The notes under the pieces: generated by a model
Database searches by the model: none
What the model was told of the DNA's origin: nothing
Seen by the model: only the letters and a program-made list of their open reading frames with translations
Shown: positions 22,162 through 30,633 of the stretch, one piece after another
Layout: each line of letters starts with the position of its first letter
How positions within the stretch are numbered: the first letter of the stretch is position 1
Position numbers and translations under genes: made by a program
Assembly: GCA_945919075.1 (NCBI GenBank)
Contig: CAMEIX010000030.1
Span: 1-33,422 of the forward strand
Source of the DNA: an uncultured Lachnospiraceae bacterium
GTDB taxonomy: Bacteria > Bacillota > Clostridia > Lachnospirales > Lachnospiraceae
DNA: 33,422 bases
Direction: 5' to 3'

Positions 22162-23004
22162 TTATTTTTTGTGCAGATATTCATAAACATCTCTTTTTCC
22201 GAGTCCGCGGTCCTTCGCCACCTGCTTCATGGCCGCTTTATTGTCCATTCCGGAATTCTCGTAAAAAGCCATGTGTTCTTCAATACTCATGTTTTCCCAG
22301 ACTTTTGTCTGCTCTTTTAGCTTTTCTTCCCTGCTCTTTCCCTCTATAACAAGAACATATTCTCCCCTGGGTTCCTCGGTCTCATATTTCTTAAGTGCCC
22401 GGGATATGGTAGTCGGCAGGATGGTCTCAAACTTTTTGGTGAGCTCTCTGCAAAGTGTAATACGACGGTCTCCCAAATTTTCTGACAGTTCTGTCAGTGT
22501 TTTGACCAGATGATGGGGAGCCTCGTACAGGATAATGGTACGGCTCTCCTTTTGTAATTCTTCCAGAATCTCTTTCCGTTCCTTTTTCTCTGCCGGCAAA
22601 AATGCTTCAAAGCAGAAACGCCTGGTAGAAAGTCCTGACAATGTGAGCGCCGTAATGCAGGCTGCCGGGCCCGGAAGACTGGTCACCGGAATGCCGGCCT
22701 GCTGGCATTTTGCCACCAGTACCTCTCCCGGATCGGAAATAGCCGGGGTTCCGGCATCCGTAATCAGGGCAATATTCATACCTGCCTGCATCTTTGCAAT
22801 AAGCTGATCTGCCTTTTCCACTTTATTATACTCATGATAGCTGGTCATGGGCGTATGAATGTCAAAGGCCGATAACAATTTCATGCTGTTTCTGGTATCC
22901 TCTGCGGCAATCAGATCCACCTCGTTCAGGGTCTTAATGACACGGCTTGTCATATCCCCCAGATTTCCGATGGGTGTTGCACACAAATAAAGCATTCCTG
23001 CCAT
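22162..23004 (-). CDS. rsmI: 16S rRNA (cytidine-1402-2'-O)-methyltransferase RsmI
   Basis: A 280-residue enzyme of the tetrapyrrole-methylase fold. Landmarks are LYLCATPIGNLGDMTSR at the N-terminus, AAEDTRNS, ALITDAGTPAISDPG, VTSLPGPAACITALTLSGL, FCFEAFLPAEKKER, ILYEAPHHLVKTLTEL and RRITLCRELTKKFE. It 2'-O-methylates C1402 in the decoding centre of 16S rRNA. AAGGAG precedes the ATG by six bases. It starts 12 bases after trmN6, echoing the trmN6-yazA-rsmI order in B. subtilis, and its C-terminus (EEHMAFYENSGMDNKAAMKQVAKDRGL) is the usual one in Clostridia. Confidence 0.96.
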   Translation of the reverse strand: MAGMLYLCATPIGNLGDMTSRVIKTLNEVDLIAAEDTRNSMKLLSAFDIHTPMTSYHEYNKVEKADQLIAKMQAGMNIALITDAGTPAISDPGEVLVAKCQQAGIPVTSLPGPAACITALTLSGLSTRRFCFEAFLPAEKKERKEILEELQKESRTIILYEAPHHLVKTLTELSENLGDRRITLCRELTKKFETILPTTISRALKKYETEEPRGEYVLVIEGKSREEKLKEQTKVWENMSIEEHMAFYENSGMDNKAAMKQVAKDRGLGKRDVYEYLHKK

Positions 23005-23016
23005 GGATTCTCCTTA

Positions 23017-23760
23017 CTAAAAGCCGTAAATATCCGTAATTTCCGGCATATATTTTCCTTCACTGTCAAAAATAATCAGTGGCTTTTCCACCGTCATCCG
23101 TGATTTTGCCCCTCTTATCCCCTCTATCAGAACCATATTCGGCTCCCTGTCCACATAGGGATAAACAAGCTGCATCCTTTTGGGTTCTATTTTATAGGAA
23201 ACCATCATGGAAATAATCTCCGCCAGACGGAAAGGTCTGTGTACCATAAAGAAATGTCCTCCCGGCTTTAAGAGTTTCGCTGTATTTCCAATTACATCTT
23301 CCAGATTGCACAGAATTTCATGCCTGGCTATGGCCTTGGGCGCATCCGGATTCTGAAGACCATGTTCCTCAATCATGTACGGCGGGTTACAGGTGATAAC
23401 ATCAAAAGAAGCAGCCCCGAACAGACTGCCTGCTTCTTTAATATCCCCGGTCACAATGCGAATCTTATCGGAGAGTCCGTTCATGGCCACACTGCGCCTA
23501 GCCATATCCGCACTCTCTTCCTGAATCTCCAGGCCGGTCAGATGGGATGCCTTTGTTTTTGCCTCCAGCAATATCGGTATAATACCGGTGCCGGTACCTA
23601 AATCCAGTACCGTACTCCCGGGTTTTACCTTACAGAAACCGGAAAGCAGAACAGCATCCATTCCGAAGCAGAATTTCTCCGGATTCTGAATAATCCGGTA
23701 ACCATTCCTTTGCAGCTCATCAATACGCTCATTCGTTTTCATACTGATTTCCATTTCCAT
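23017..23760 (-). CDS. trmN6: tRNA1(Val) adenine-37 N6-methyltransferase (TrmN6)
   Basis: A 247-residue SAM methyltransferase. Motif I is DLGTGTG (53-59) and the N6-adenine catalytic motif is NPPY (125-128), in TCNPPYM. FCFGMDAVLLSGF near the N-terminus is typical of this family. It modifies A37 in tRNA-Val or an equivalent RNA. The gene overlaps the 3' end of ricT by 32 bases if the first ATG (23760) is used; an in-frame ATG at 23742 gives the common family start MKTNERID. Both have only modest ribosome-binding sequences. Position between ricT and rsmI matches B. subtilis yabB. Confidence 0.92.
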   Translation of the reverse strand: MEMEISMKTNERIDELQRNGYRIIQNPEKFCFGMDAVLLSGFCKVKPGSTVLDLGTGTGIIPILLEAKTKASHLTGLEIQEESADMARRSVAMNGLSDKIRIVTGDIKEAGSLFGAASFDVITCNPPYMIEEHGLQNPDAPKAIARHEILCNLEDVIGNTAKLLKPGGHFFMVHRPFRLAEIISMMVSYKIEPKRMQLVYPYVDREPNMVLIEGIRGAKSRMTVEKPLIIFDSEGKYMPEITDIYGF

Positions 23761-25108
23761 CTTTCTTTCCGTTTCTGTGATTACGGCGATTCTTGAAATG
23801 ACGGTTCTTATAATTACCGCCCTCTCCTCTTACGCTTTCCTCGTTTTCGGCACCGGATTCTGTAGGCTTTCCTTCAAATCTCGTACGTCTGTCGCGTTTT
23901 TCACGGTTGCCTCTGTTTTCACGGCCTTCACGGTTTTCCCGTTTCTCACGGTTTTCTCCGCCTTCCCGGTTTTCCCGTTTCTCGCGGTTTTCTCCGCCTT
24001 CCCGGTTCTCACGCTTCTCACGTTTTTCTGTGCTTTCCCGGTTCTCACGCTTCTCACGTCTTTCTGTGCCTTCCCGGTTCTCCCACTTCTCACGTTTCTC
24101 TCCGCTTTCCCGGGTTTCCTGGTTTTCACGTCTATTGTTGCGGTTCTGGTTGCGCTTCTTATCCTGCCTTACGACCGGAGTATCCTCCACTTCCAACGCA
24201 TTCTCCTCAGCTGCTTCCATTTTCTCTTCTTCTTCTAACTTCTGAAGTTCGCGAAGCTCCTCTGCGGAAAGGACCTGATTATCCTTCTTACCGTGTTTTC
24301 TCTTAAAATGCAGATCCGTCACCTTATATTCATGAATTTCCTTTTCATCGTTGACATCCACCACGACCTTTACAAGCTGACGAAGAACATTGACACTGGC
24401 TACTTCGCCCTTTAAGCCGTCACTTGTGGTAACCTGATCCCCGACACCGGGCATGGTGCGATTCAATTCTTCATAAGTTTCCTCTTCATGTTTTAAACAG
24501 CACATAAGCCGGCCGCAGACCCCACTGATCTTGGTCGGATTTAAAGAAAGATTCTGTTCCTTTGCCATTTTGATGGATACAGGTATGAATTCGGAAAGAT
24601 GGGTATGACAACATAGCGGTCTTCCGCAGATACCGATACCGCCCACAATTTTGGTTTCATCCCGCACACCGATCTGTCGAAGCTCGATTCGGGTCTTAAA
24701 TACGCTGGCTAAATCCTTTACCAGTTCCCTGAAGTCAATTCGGCCGTCCGCCGTAAAATAGAATAAAACCTTGTTATTATCAAAGGTATACTCCGTGTCA
24801 ATGAGTTTCATTTCCAGCCCGTGCTTTGCAATCTTCTCAAGACAGATCTTAAATGCCTCTTTTTCCTTAATCTTATTGGCTGCTTCCTGCTCCATATCCT
24901 TCTCAGTAGCAATCCGAAGTACCGGTTTTAACGGCTGAATGACCTTGTCATCCTCTACTTCCTTAGGTGCGCTGACCACGGTACCAAATTCAATACCTCT
25001 GGCCGTTTCCACAATAACATGCCCACCTTTTTCTATCGGTAAATCCAGCGGATCAAAGAAATATATCTTTCCCGCCGTACGAAATCTTACTCCTATAACT
25101 TTTGTCAT
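23729..25108 (-). CDS. ricT: PSP1-domain protein RicT/YaaT with long charged repeat tail
   Basis: A 459-residue protein. Residues 1-270 are the PSP1/YaaT core: MTKVIGVRFRTAGKIYFFDP, GIEFGTVVSAP, TADGRIDFRELVKDLASVFKTRIELRQIGVRDETK and the cysteine pairs C161, C166-C167 and C198, C203-C204 (CGRPLCC, CGRLMCC), thought to bind an iron-sulfur cluster. In Bacillus the protein joins RicA and RicF to promote RNase Y mRNA processing, phosphorelay and competence. Beyond about 300 the tail is low-complexity, rich in R, E, N and K, with 12-residue repeats (336-399) followed by a basic GGNYKNRHFKNRRNHRN end. The tail suggests RNA binding or disorder and is absent from the core family. The gene lies between holB and trmN6, as in Bacillus. 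Confidence 0.94.
   Translation of the reverse strand: MTKVIGVRFRTAGKIYFFDPLDLPIEKGGHVIVETARGIEFGTVVSAPKEVEDDKVIQPLKPVLRIATEKDMEQEAANKIKEKEAFKICLEKIAKHGLEMKLIDTEYTFDNNKVLFYFTADGRIDFRELVKDLASVFKTRIELRQIGVRDETKIVGGIGICGRPLCCHTHLSEFIPVSIKMAKEQNLSLNPTKISGVCGRLMCCLKHEEETYEELNRTMPGVGDQVTTSDGLKGEVASVNVLRQLVKVVVDVNDEKEIHEYKVTDLHFKRKHGKKDNQVLSAEELRELQKLEEEEKMEAAEENALEVEDTPVVRQDKKRNQNRNNRRENQETRESGEKREKWENREGTERREKRENRESTEKREKRENREGGENREKRENREGGENREKRENREGRENRGNREKRDRRTRFEGKPTESGAENEESVRGEGGNYKNRHFKNRRNHRNGKKDGNGNQYENE
23912..24103 (-). repeat. 36-bp tandem repeats encoding the ricT tail
   Basis: Five 36-bp units code for the 12-residue theme GENREKRENREG (variants GEKREKWENREG, TERREKRENRES, TEKREKRENREG), followed by a decayed sixth. 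The two central units are identical at protein level. Repeat number is likely to vary between strains by slippage. Confidence 0.85.
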
Positions 25109-25138
25109 CTATAAACCTCACTTTCAAAATAAATCTTA

Positions 25139-26131
25139 CTAACCGTTTTCCTTCATGTCAAGCAGGAGTAACTCCATGGTAAGATCAAAATTAACATTGG
25201 CATCCAGCCTTTTCTTTGCTTTCTGAAGGGAATTAATAACTTTTTCCATACCTTCGTAGGAAGTGCGTGATGCCACCTTTTTGATATTCTGGATTTCTTC
25301 CTTGAAAACCAGATGATTGGCATCACTGGTTGCCTTAAATAAAAGCGCATCCCGGTACCAGATGGACAAAATATCCAGATAATCGTCCACGTCCATTTTG
25401 TACTCATTTACTTTTTTTACAGCCGCACTCATCTCGGAAGCATCCATTTCATGCACATATTTTACTAAGGAAAGAGCCTCCTCTTTGACTTTTTCAAAGT
25501 CCTCACTGACGGCAAGCTGTCTTGCCCTTCCGATATTTCCCCGGGCAAAAGCAACACAGACCTCGGCCCTGTAATCGGGCACGTGCATTTCTTCCATGAG
25601 ATACTTCTTCACCTGCTCATCGGCAACCGGCTTCATATTCAGTACCACACAACGGCTTAGAATGGTCTGAAGCAGGGAATTTACATTCGTGGTAAGCAGA
25701 ATGATAATGGCATACTCCGGAGGCTCTTCCAGTGTTTTTAAAAGCGCATTCTGTGCCCCGGGCGTCATTTTCTCCGCCTCGTTCATGATATAAATTTTAT
25801 GAGGACTGCTATAAGGCTTAATTGCAATATCCCCGTTAATCTGCGAGCGAATGTCATCCACACCGATGGAACCCGGCTTTTCATGCGTTACACGGATAAT
25901 ATCCGGATGGTTATTACTCATTGCCTGCTTGCAGGAATGACATTCTCCGCAGGGCTCCACTCCGCCCTTTTCACACTGCAGTGCGGCGGCAAATATTTTG
26001 GCAATAAATTCCTTACCGGCAAACCGTTCCCCGTTGATTATGTAAGCATGACTGATTTTACCCGTCCTGATTGCATTCTGAAGGTGTTCCTTTAGTTGTT
26101 CCTGTCCAATAACATCCTGAAATACTGCCAT
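25139..26131 (-). CDS. holB: DNA polymerase III delta-prime subunit
   Basis: A 330-residue AAA+ clamp-loader subunit. The N-terminus MAVFQDVIGQEQLKEHLQNA is typical. The P-loop is degenerate (GERFAGKEF, 34-42, lacking the Ser/Thr after Lys), as expected for delta-prime. A zinc module uses C53, C61, C64 and C67. The partner of Walker B reads IYIMNEAEKMTPGAQNALLKTLEEPP, and the SRC motif is TILSRCVVL. It loads the sliding clamp with the gamma/tau and delta subunits. AAAGGAG precedes the ATG and overlaps the yaaR stop. Order yaaR-holB-yaaT is conserved with B. subtilis. Confidence 0.95.
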   Translation of the reverse strand: MAVFQDVIGQEQLKEHLQNAIRTGKISHAYIINGERFAGKEFIAKIFAAALQCEKGGVEPCGECHSCKQAMSNNHPDIIRVTHEKPGSIGVDDIRSQINGDIAIKPYSSPHKIYIMNEAEKMTPGAQNALLKTLEEPPEYAIIILLTTNVNSLLQTILSRCVVLNMKPVADEQVKKYLMEEMHVPDYRAEVCVAFARGNIGRARQLAVSEDFEKVKEEALSLVKYVHEMDASEMSAAVKKVNEYKMDVDDYLDILSIWYRDALLFKATSDANHLVFKEEIQNIKKVASRTSYEGMEKVINSLQKAKKRLDANVNFDLTMELLLLDMKENG

Positions 26132-26142
26132 AACCTTCTCCT

Positions 26143-26583
26143 TTACGTAAAGATATCCAGAAGTAATCCTCTGATCTCTCCGATTTTTCCAAGAATTGCG
26201 ATATTATCCTGCTCGTCCTTTACCAGTTCCTGAGCCAGTTCGTCCAGGGTCTGATCCACCAGACGAATAATCCCATAAACTCTGTGCCGACCTCTCTTAT
26301 CCAGAAAATTTTCTCTGGAAAAAGAATGGGAACGGCTTACCACTTCATTCATAAAAGATTTGATGAGCCCCCGGTAATGCTTCATATCCCGGACGTCACG
26401 CCTCTTATAGAGCCGCTCGCCCTGCATGGTGATTTCCTCCATCAGGCTCTGCAGTCTGGCCTGGAGATCCGCCTCACCAATCTGACTGGCAAGTGTAAAC
26501 TTAAAGGTACCGTCACCGGTCTGAACTTCTTTTGCCGGCTGCAGATTATTAACCTGAGACAGACCGTCTATTTTCATGTCCAT
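26143..26583 (-). CDS. yaaR: YaaR family protein (DUF327)
   Basis: A 146-residue soluble protein matching DUF327: [54 protein letters not shown], then [38 protein letters not shown]. It is largely helical. The function of YaaR is unknown, although it travels with holB and yaaT across Firmicutes, including here. AAGGGGG upstream supports the ATG at 26583. The holB ribosome-binding site overlaps its stop codon, so they are co-translated. No odd feature is seen. Confidence 0.92.
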   Translation of the reverse strand: MDMKIDGLSQVNNLQPAKEVQTGDGTFKFTLASQIGEADLQARLQSLMEEITMQGERLYKRRDVRDMKHYRGLIKSFMNEVVSRSHSFSRENFLDKRGRHRVYGIIRLVDQTLDELAQELVKDEQDNIAILGKIGEIRGLLLDIFT

Positions 26584-26630
26584 ACACTTGCCCCCTTCCC
26601 ATTACTTACTATAAAGTATTTATCGTCAAA

Positions 26631-27218
26631 TTACAATTTTGCTTTAAGATATTCCTGTATTTCCCTTAAACATTCCTCCAGATCCTGATTGTAAAAACGC
26701 CTTTCTATTCCGGCCTCTTTCACCTTTTCCTCCGAAAAATCCGCACTGTCCGCAAGAAACCGTCTGCACATTTCCTCATATTTCGGGTTTTCCTGCTTTT
26801 TCTCGCGGTTAAGGGCCCTTTCCAGACGGATTCCGTCATCCAGTTCAATCAATACCGGAAGAACCTTTTCCTCTCCAAAATACTTTTTGGTATTCACATA
26901 GGACTCCAGGGTCCCGATATAAATATAATTATTGTTTTCCAGATCAAGCTGCTCATCATTGACCGTAAAATAACGCCACAGACCATGGAAGGTGTCATAA
27001 GCGCGGTCTTCAATAATCCTGTTTTCCTCTTTCAGCCGCTTAAAGCCCTCTTCATCGGTAAAAAAGTATTCCACACCGTTTTTCTCGTTGCTGCGAATCG
27101 GTCTCGTGGTATACGGAACAAAACGTTTTAGCCCAAACACATTATTCTGAAGGATTCTTTGATAAATGGTGTCCTTTCCCGTAGAACTTTTCCCCATTAA
27201 ATACACTATCTTTCCCAT
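26631..27218 (-). CDS. Guanylate-kinase-like nucleotide kinase
   Basis: A 195-residue P-loop kinase. The P-loop is GKSSTGKDT (9-17). YTTRPIRSNEKNGVEYFF resembles the GMP-binding segment of guanylate kinases (YTTRPxRxxExxGxxYxF), and the segment IEDRAYDTFHGLWRYF stands in for the usual ExAxVxGNxYGT. It departs from housekeeping Gmk there and has an unusual C-terminus. Gmk proper is normally next to rpoZ elsewhere, so this is likely a paralogue with a related or different nucleotide substrate. It occupies the position of tmk in the B. subtilis cluster. The ribosome-binding sequence (GGGAG) is far (13 bases) from the ATG. It follows pyruvate kinase by 17 bases. Confidence 0.82.
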   Translation of the reverse strand: MGKIVYLMGKSSTGKDTIYQRILQNNVFGLKRFVPYTTRPIRSNEKNGVEYFFTDEEGFKRLKEENRIIEDRAYDTFHGLWRYFTVNDEQLDLENNNYIYIGTLESYVNTKKYFGEEKVLPVLIELDDGIRLERALNREKKQENPKYEEMCRRFLADSADFSEEKVKEAGIERRFYNQDLEECLREIQEYLKAKL

Positions 27219-27235
27219 AAGTGGTACTATACTCC

Positions 27236-28654
27236 CTATACTTCAAATACACGTATCATATCGGTATTTCCGGCAACTCCGAGAGGAACGCCCGCTGTAA
27301 TGACAACTGTGTCACCTTTCTTGATAAGCCCTGCTTTTTTACTCTTTTCCACCGCCTCTTCAAACAATTCATCCGTGGTTTCCACGGTGTCAATCATAAT
27401 CGGAGTAACTCCCCAGAGTAAGTTCATCTGCTTATGCACCCCGGGATCTGTTGTGCAGGCAATAATCGGACAGGAGGGTTTATATCGTGCCGTCATATTT
27501 GCTGTAAAACCGGAAAGTGTTACCGTGATAATTGCCGCTGCCTTAATTTCTGCCGCAACCGTACAGGTAGCATGCGAGATTGCAGTGGTAATATCGTAGC
27601 TGCCATCGGCTTTTGCCTGATTTTTCTTCATTCTGGAATTATAATCAATCGCCTCTTCGGTGCGGACGGCAATTCTGGCCATGGTCTCCACCGCTTCCTT
27701 CGGATACAGACCGGCAGCACTTTCCCCGGAAAGCATAATTGCCGTAGTTCCGTCATAGATGGCATTGGCAATATCCGTGGCTTCCGCTCTGGTAGGTCTG
27801 GGATTTTGAATCATGGACTCCAACATCTGGGTTGCGGTAATGACATGCTTACCCTGTGCTTCTGCCATACTGATCATCTTTTTCTGCAGAATGGGCACTT
27901 CCTCCAAAGGTACTTCAACGCCCATGTCTCCTCTTGCCACCATAATACCATCGCTTGCTTCCAGAATTTCCTCCAGATTATCAATGCCCTGACGATTTTC
28001 AATCTTAGAAATAATCTGCATTTTGGAATGATGTGCATTCAAAATTTCACGAAGAGCAAAGATATCTTCCTTGCAGCGCACAAAGGATGCCGCAATAAAG
28101 TCAAATCCAAGTCCGATTCCGAAGAGAATGTCCGAGCGGTCTGTTTCATTAATGTATGGCATAGACAAAACAGCACCGGGTACATTTACCCCCTTGTGGT
28201 TGGAAACAGTTCCGCCATGAATCACACGGCAGACAATGTCTTTCTCGCTAATCTCCTCCACCTGCATTTCAATTCTGCCGTCGTCAATCAGAATCTTAGT
28301 TCCGACACTAATGTCATTTTTTAGATTTTTATAAGTAATGGTGGCTCTCTTCTCATTTCCGAGAATCTCATCCACGGTCAGGGTAAAGCATTTACCGTCT
28401 GTTAATTCCGCTTTACCGCCCTCAAAATCACCCAAACGGATTTCCGGTCCCTTGGTATCCATCAGTGTGGCTACCGGAATACCCAGTTCTTCCCGCACTT
28501 TAATCACTCTGTCATATTTCTCCTTCTGGCTTTCCTGCGTTCCATGGGAGAAGTTGAAACGAGCCACATTCATGCCTGCCAACATCAGTTCTCTTAACTT
28601 TTCTTCACTTTCACTTGCAGGTCCTATCGTACAGACAATTTTGGTTTTACGCAT
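27236..28654 (-). CDS. pyk: Pyruvate kinase
   Basis: A 472-residue pyruvate kinase from the ATG at 28654, where MRKTKIVCTIGPAS is the family N-terminus and AGGAG lies eight bases upstream. An upstream in-frame ATG at 28705 would start inside the previous gene and is rejected. Motifs: MNVARFNFSHG, MDTKGPEIR, KIENRQGIDNLEEIL, MVARGDMGVEVPLEEVP, TATQMLESMIQNPRPTRAEATDIANAI and AIMLSGESAAGLYP. There is no C-terminal PEP-utilisation extension, unlike the 585-residue Bacillus enzyme. It converts phosphoenolpyruvate and ADP to pyruvate and ATP in glycolysis. Its ribosome-binding site overlaps the stop of the decarboxylase gene (11-bp gap), so it is in the same operon, between genes that are near neighbours in Bacillus. 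Confidence 0.96.
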   Translation of the reverse strand: MRKTKIVCTIGPASESEEKLRELMLAGMNVARFNFSHGTQESQKEKYDRVIKVREELGIPVATLMDTKGPEIRLGDFEGGKAELTDGKCFTLTVDEILGNEKRATITYKNLKNDISVGTKILIDDGRIEMQVEEISEKDIVCRVIHGGTVSNHKGVNVPGAVLSMPYINETDRSDILFGIGLGFDFIAASFVRCKEDIFALREILNAHHSKMQIISKIENRQGIDNLEEILEASDGIMVARGDMGVEVPLEEVPILQKKMISMAEAQGKHVITATQMLESMIQNPRPTRAEATDIANAIYDGTTAIMLSGESAAGLYPKEAVETMARIAVRTEEAIDYNSRMKKNQAKADGSYDITTAISHATCTVAAEIKAAAIITVTLSGFTANMTARYKPSCPIIACTTDPGVHKQMNLLWGVTPIMIDTVETTDELFEEAVEKSKKAGLIKKGDTVVITAGVPLGVAGNTDMIRVFEV

Positions 28655-28665
28655 TTTTGATTCTC

Positions 28666-30072
28666 CTATGACAATACACTGATTTTGATTTCTCCGTCTC
28701 TGCACTCTATTCCGTGTACGGTCAGATTTTCTTCTATATATTGTATAATCAACGAAACAATTTCCGTGCTTATTTTCTCGCCGGGAACCAGAATCGGTCT
28801 TCCGGGCGGATAAAGATTGACAAATTCGCCGGATATCTTTCCCGCGGCCTCTTTCAAAGAGACCTTTATTTTAGGTGCATCCCAGGCATCCTTTAAGGAC
28901 ATGGACTGCAAGACAGCCGTATCGGGATACCTTGTGGTTTTGTGCTGTTTTTCGCGCACTAAAACAGTACATTTCCTGTCTATTTCCAACAGTGCTTTGG
29001 CTGTACGGATAAATCCTTCCTTTGTGTCTCCTATGGTAAACATAGCAAGCATGTAGTCACCCGTCGCCATCTCCGGCTGCAGGTGATATTCATCACGAAG
29101 AAGATCATACAATTCCTTTCCGGAGTAACATCCGGAAGTGTCCCTCACCACCAATTTCCCAATATCCGAATTATTTTCTTTCAGACAGGAAATGTATTGA
29201 CATCCGGATAGGGTATGCAGCATGTCCTGCCAGTATTCATAAAATTGGTCGAAGATTTCTTTTTTCTTCTGATTCGTATAATCCAGTGCCTCTTCCATGG
29301 CTGCCATCATCGGGTAGGATGGACTGGAGCTTTGGTAAATCTGCAAATAGCGGCGAAGTCTTTTGCGGTCCACTAAATCGCCGTTTACATGCATAAGTGC
29401 CGTCTGGGTTGGGGAGGGCAATGTTTTATGAAGGCTCATAATGACCAGATCTGCCCCCTGCCTGCAGGCATTTTCTGCCCATTTCTCATGAAATCCCAAA
29501 TGGGCTCCGTGAGCGGCATCTACAATAAGCGGAAGCTTCTTCTTATGGACGATTTTTGCAATTTCGGGAATATTTGCATGAAGTCCCTCATATGTGGGGG
29601 ACACAATGAGAACGGCAGAAATATCTGCATTTTCTTCTAAAGCCTCTTCCACCGCTTTAGGGGTAACCTGCATTTCACATCCGAATTGTGGATGAACCTC
29701 GGACCAAAGATAAACCGCTTCCTGCCCCGACAGATAAAGTCCATGGTAGGCGGACTTGTGACATCCCCGCACCATAAGCAGTTTTTTTCCGGCTTGTCCG
29801 GTGGCCGAAATTGCCGCCAAAATCCCGCAACTGCTCCCGTTTATCAGATAGAAACTTTCCTCCGCTCCATAAATAGCCGCCGCCTTCTGCTGCAGACAGA
29901 GCAAAATATCTTCAGCCGCATGCAGATTATCAAATCCGTCTATTTCCGTGATATCCGTTCTGGCAAAGGGCTCAAGTGCCGGGGTTAATGCATTTCTTTT
30001 ATGACCCGGCATATGAAGCGGGTAGTAATCGCTGCCCGCATATTCTGTTAATTTGTCATATAAAAGCCCCAT
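28666..30072 (-). CDS. Orn/Lys/Arg decarboxylase family PLP enzyme (YaaO-like)
   Basis: A 468-residue fold-type I PLP enzyme. Landmarks: YYPLHMPGHKRN, FYLINGSSCGILAAISA, VRGCHKSAYHGLYLSGQ, IVSPTYEGLHANIPEI, IVDAAHGAHLGFHEKW (D185) and the cofactor lysine K216 in MSLHKTLPSPTQTAL. Near the C-terminus LYPPGRPILVPGEKIS is the decarboxylase family signature. It is a short YaaO-type member without the response-regulator-like wing domain of inducible enzymes. Substrate (lysine, arginine or ornithine) cannot be read from sequence. It begins two bases after the HD gene's stop (TAAAATG) and leads into pyruvate kinase, and it corresponds to yaaO at the head of the Bacillus cluster. Confidence 0.92.
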   Translation of the reverse strand: MGLLYDKLTEYAGSDYYPLHMPGHKRNALTPALEPFARTDITEIDGFDNLHAAEDILLCLQQKAAAIYGAEESFYLINGSSCGILAAISATGQAGKKLLMVRGCHKSAYHGLYLSGQEAVYLWSEVHPQFGCEMQVTPKAVEEALEENADISAVLIVSPTYEGLHANIPEIAKIVHKKKLPLIVDAAHGAHLGFHEKWAENACRQGADLVIMSLHKTLPSPTQTALMHVNGDLVDRKRLRRYLQIYQSSSPSYPMMAAMEEALDYTNQKKKEIFDQFYEYWQDMLHTLSGCQYISCLKENNSDIGKLVVRDTSGCYSGKELYDLLRDEYHLQPEMATGDYMLAMFTIGDTKEGFIRTAKALLEIDRKCTVLVREKQHKTTRYPDTAVLQSMSLKDAWDAPKIKVSLKEAAGKISGEFVNLYPPGRPILVPGEKISTEIVSLIIQYIEENLTVHGIECRDGEIKISVLS

Positions 30073-30073
30073 T

Positions 30074-30577
30074 TTATTTTCCCGTTTCTATTCGAACAAC
30101 CCCGGTTCCTTTGTGAAAATGCAGGGTTTCCAAAATAGAGCACCATTTATCCGCGAAGGATACAATCCATGCTTCCCGGCATGTGGGCGGAATAACCGTC
30201 AGGGGCCACATATGCTTCTGGATAATTTCTTCTTCTCTGCTGGTAACCCCGAAATCTCTTTTGGCATTGCGCAGCGCTACAAAAGGATGTTTGAAACCAT
30301 GAAGATTATACAGTTTCACATGGTCCGGGTCGTGCCAGTCATACAGGAAATAATCATGCAGAAGAGCGCCCCGGATTAAGGCTCTTTTCTTACAGTGGAT
30401 TCCCAGCCTGTCCAGTTTTTTGCTGAACAGCAGACTGTATTTTGCGACATTCATACAATGCATATGAACCGTCATATTTCCATGCTGGATAAAGGTCTTT
30501 GTCCGGTTGAAATTTCTTGCCTGCAGGATATCCCTTGCATATTTTTCAATTTCTTTTTCCAAATACTTTTGATTCAT
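30074..30577 (-). CDS. Small HD-domain phosphohydrolase
   Basis: A 167-residue single-domain protein. Candidate metal ligands are H38 or H40 in VHMHCMNVAKYS, H74-D75 in GALLHDYFLYDWH, H122 in IIQKHMWPLT and D143 in SFADKWCS, the order of the HD superfamily. The family is commonly found in Lachnospiraceae and acts on unspecified phosphorylated substrates; nucleotide hydrolysis is an inference only. It ends one base before the decarboxylase start and begins 56 bases after the transpeptidase stop, so it heads or joins the long downstream operon. No separate promoter is convincing. Confidence 0.85.
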   Translation of the reverse strand: MNQKYLEKEIEKYARDILQARNFNRTKTFIQHGNMTVHMHCMNVAKYSLLFSKKLDRLGIHCKKRALIRGALLHDYFLYDWHDPDHVKLYNLHGFKHPFVALRNAKRDFGVTSREEEIIQKHMWPLTVIPPTCREAWIVSFADKWCSILETLHFHKGTGVVRIETGK

Positions 30578-30633
30578 GCCTTTTTCACTTTCTTTTATAT
30601 TTTAATAACAACATATTGAAAACAACTATAGCT

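Noticed and set aside
23912..24103. Possible CRISPR array because of regular repeats
   Set aside because: Repeats are contiguous with no spacers and lie in frame inside a coding gene.
23777..24245. Long open frames on the plus strand opposite the ricT tail, with repeated FSRFS-like residues
   Set aside because: They are the complement of the 36-bp coding repeats of ricT; the minus-strand frame has a conserved core and ribosome-binding site.
25990..26032. Degenerate Walker A in HolB as possible inactivation
   Set aside because: Delta-prime subunits normally lack a functional P-loop; this is ordinary.
28655..28705. Upstream in-frame start for pyruvate kinase (51 bases longer)
   Set aside because: It lies within the decarboxylase 3' end and lacks the family N-terminus; AGGAG precedes the ATG at 28654.
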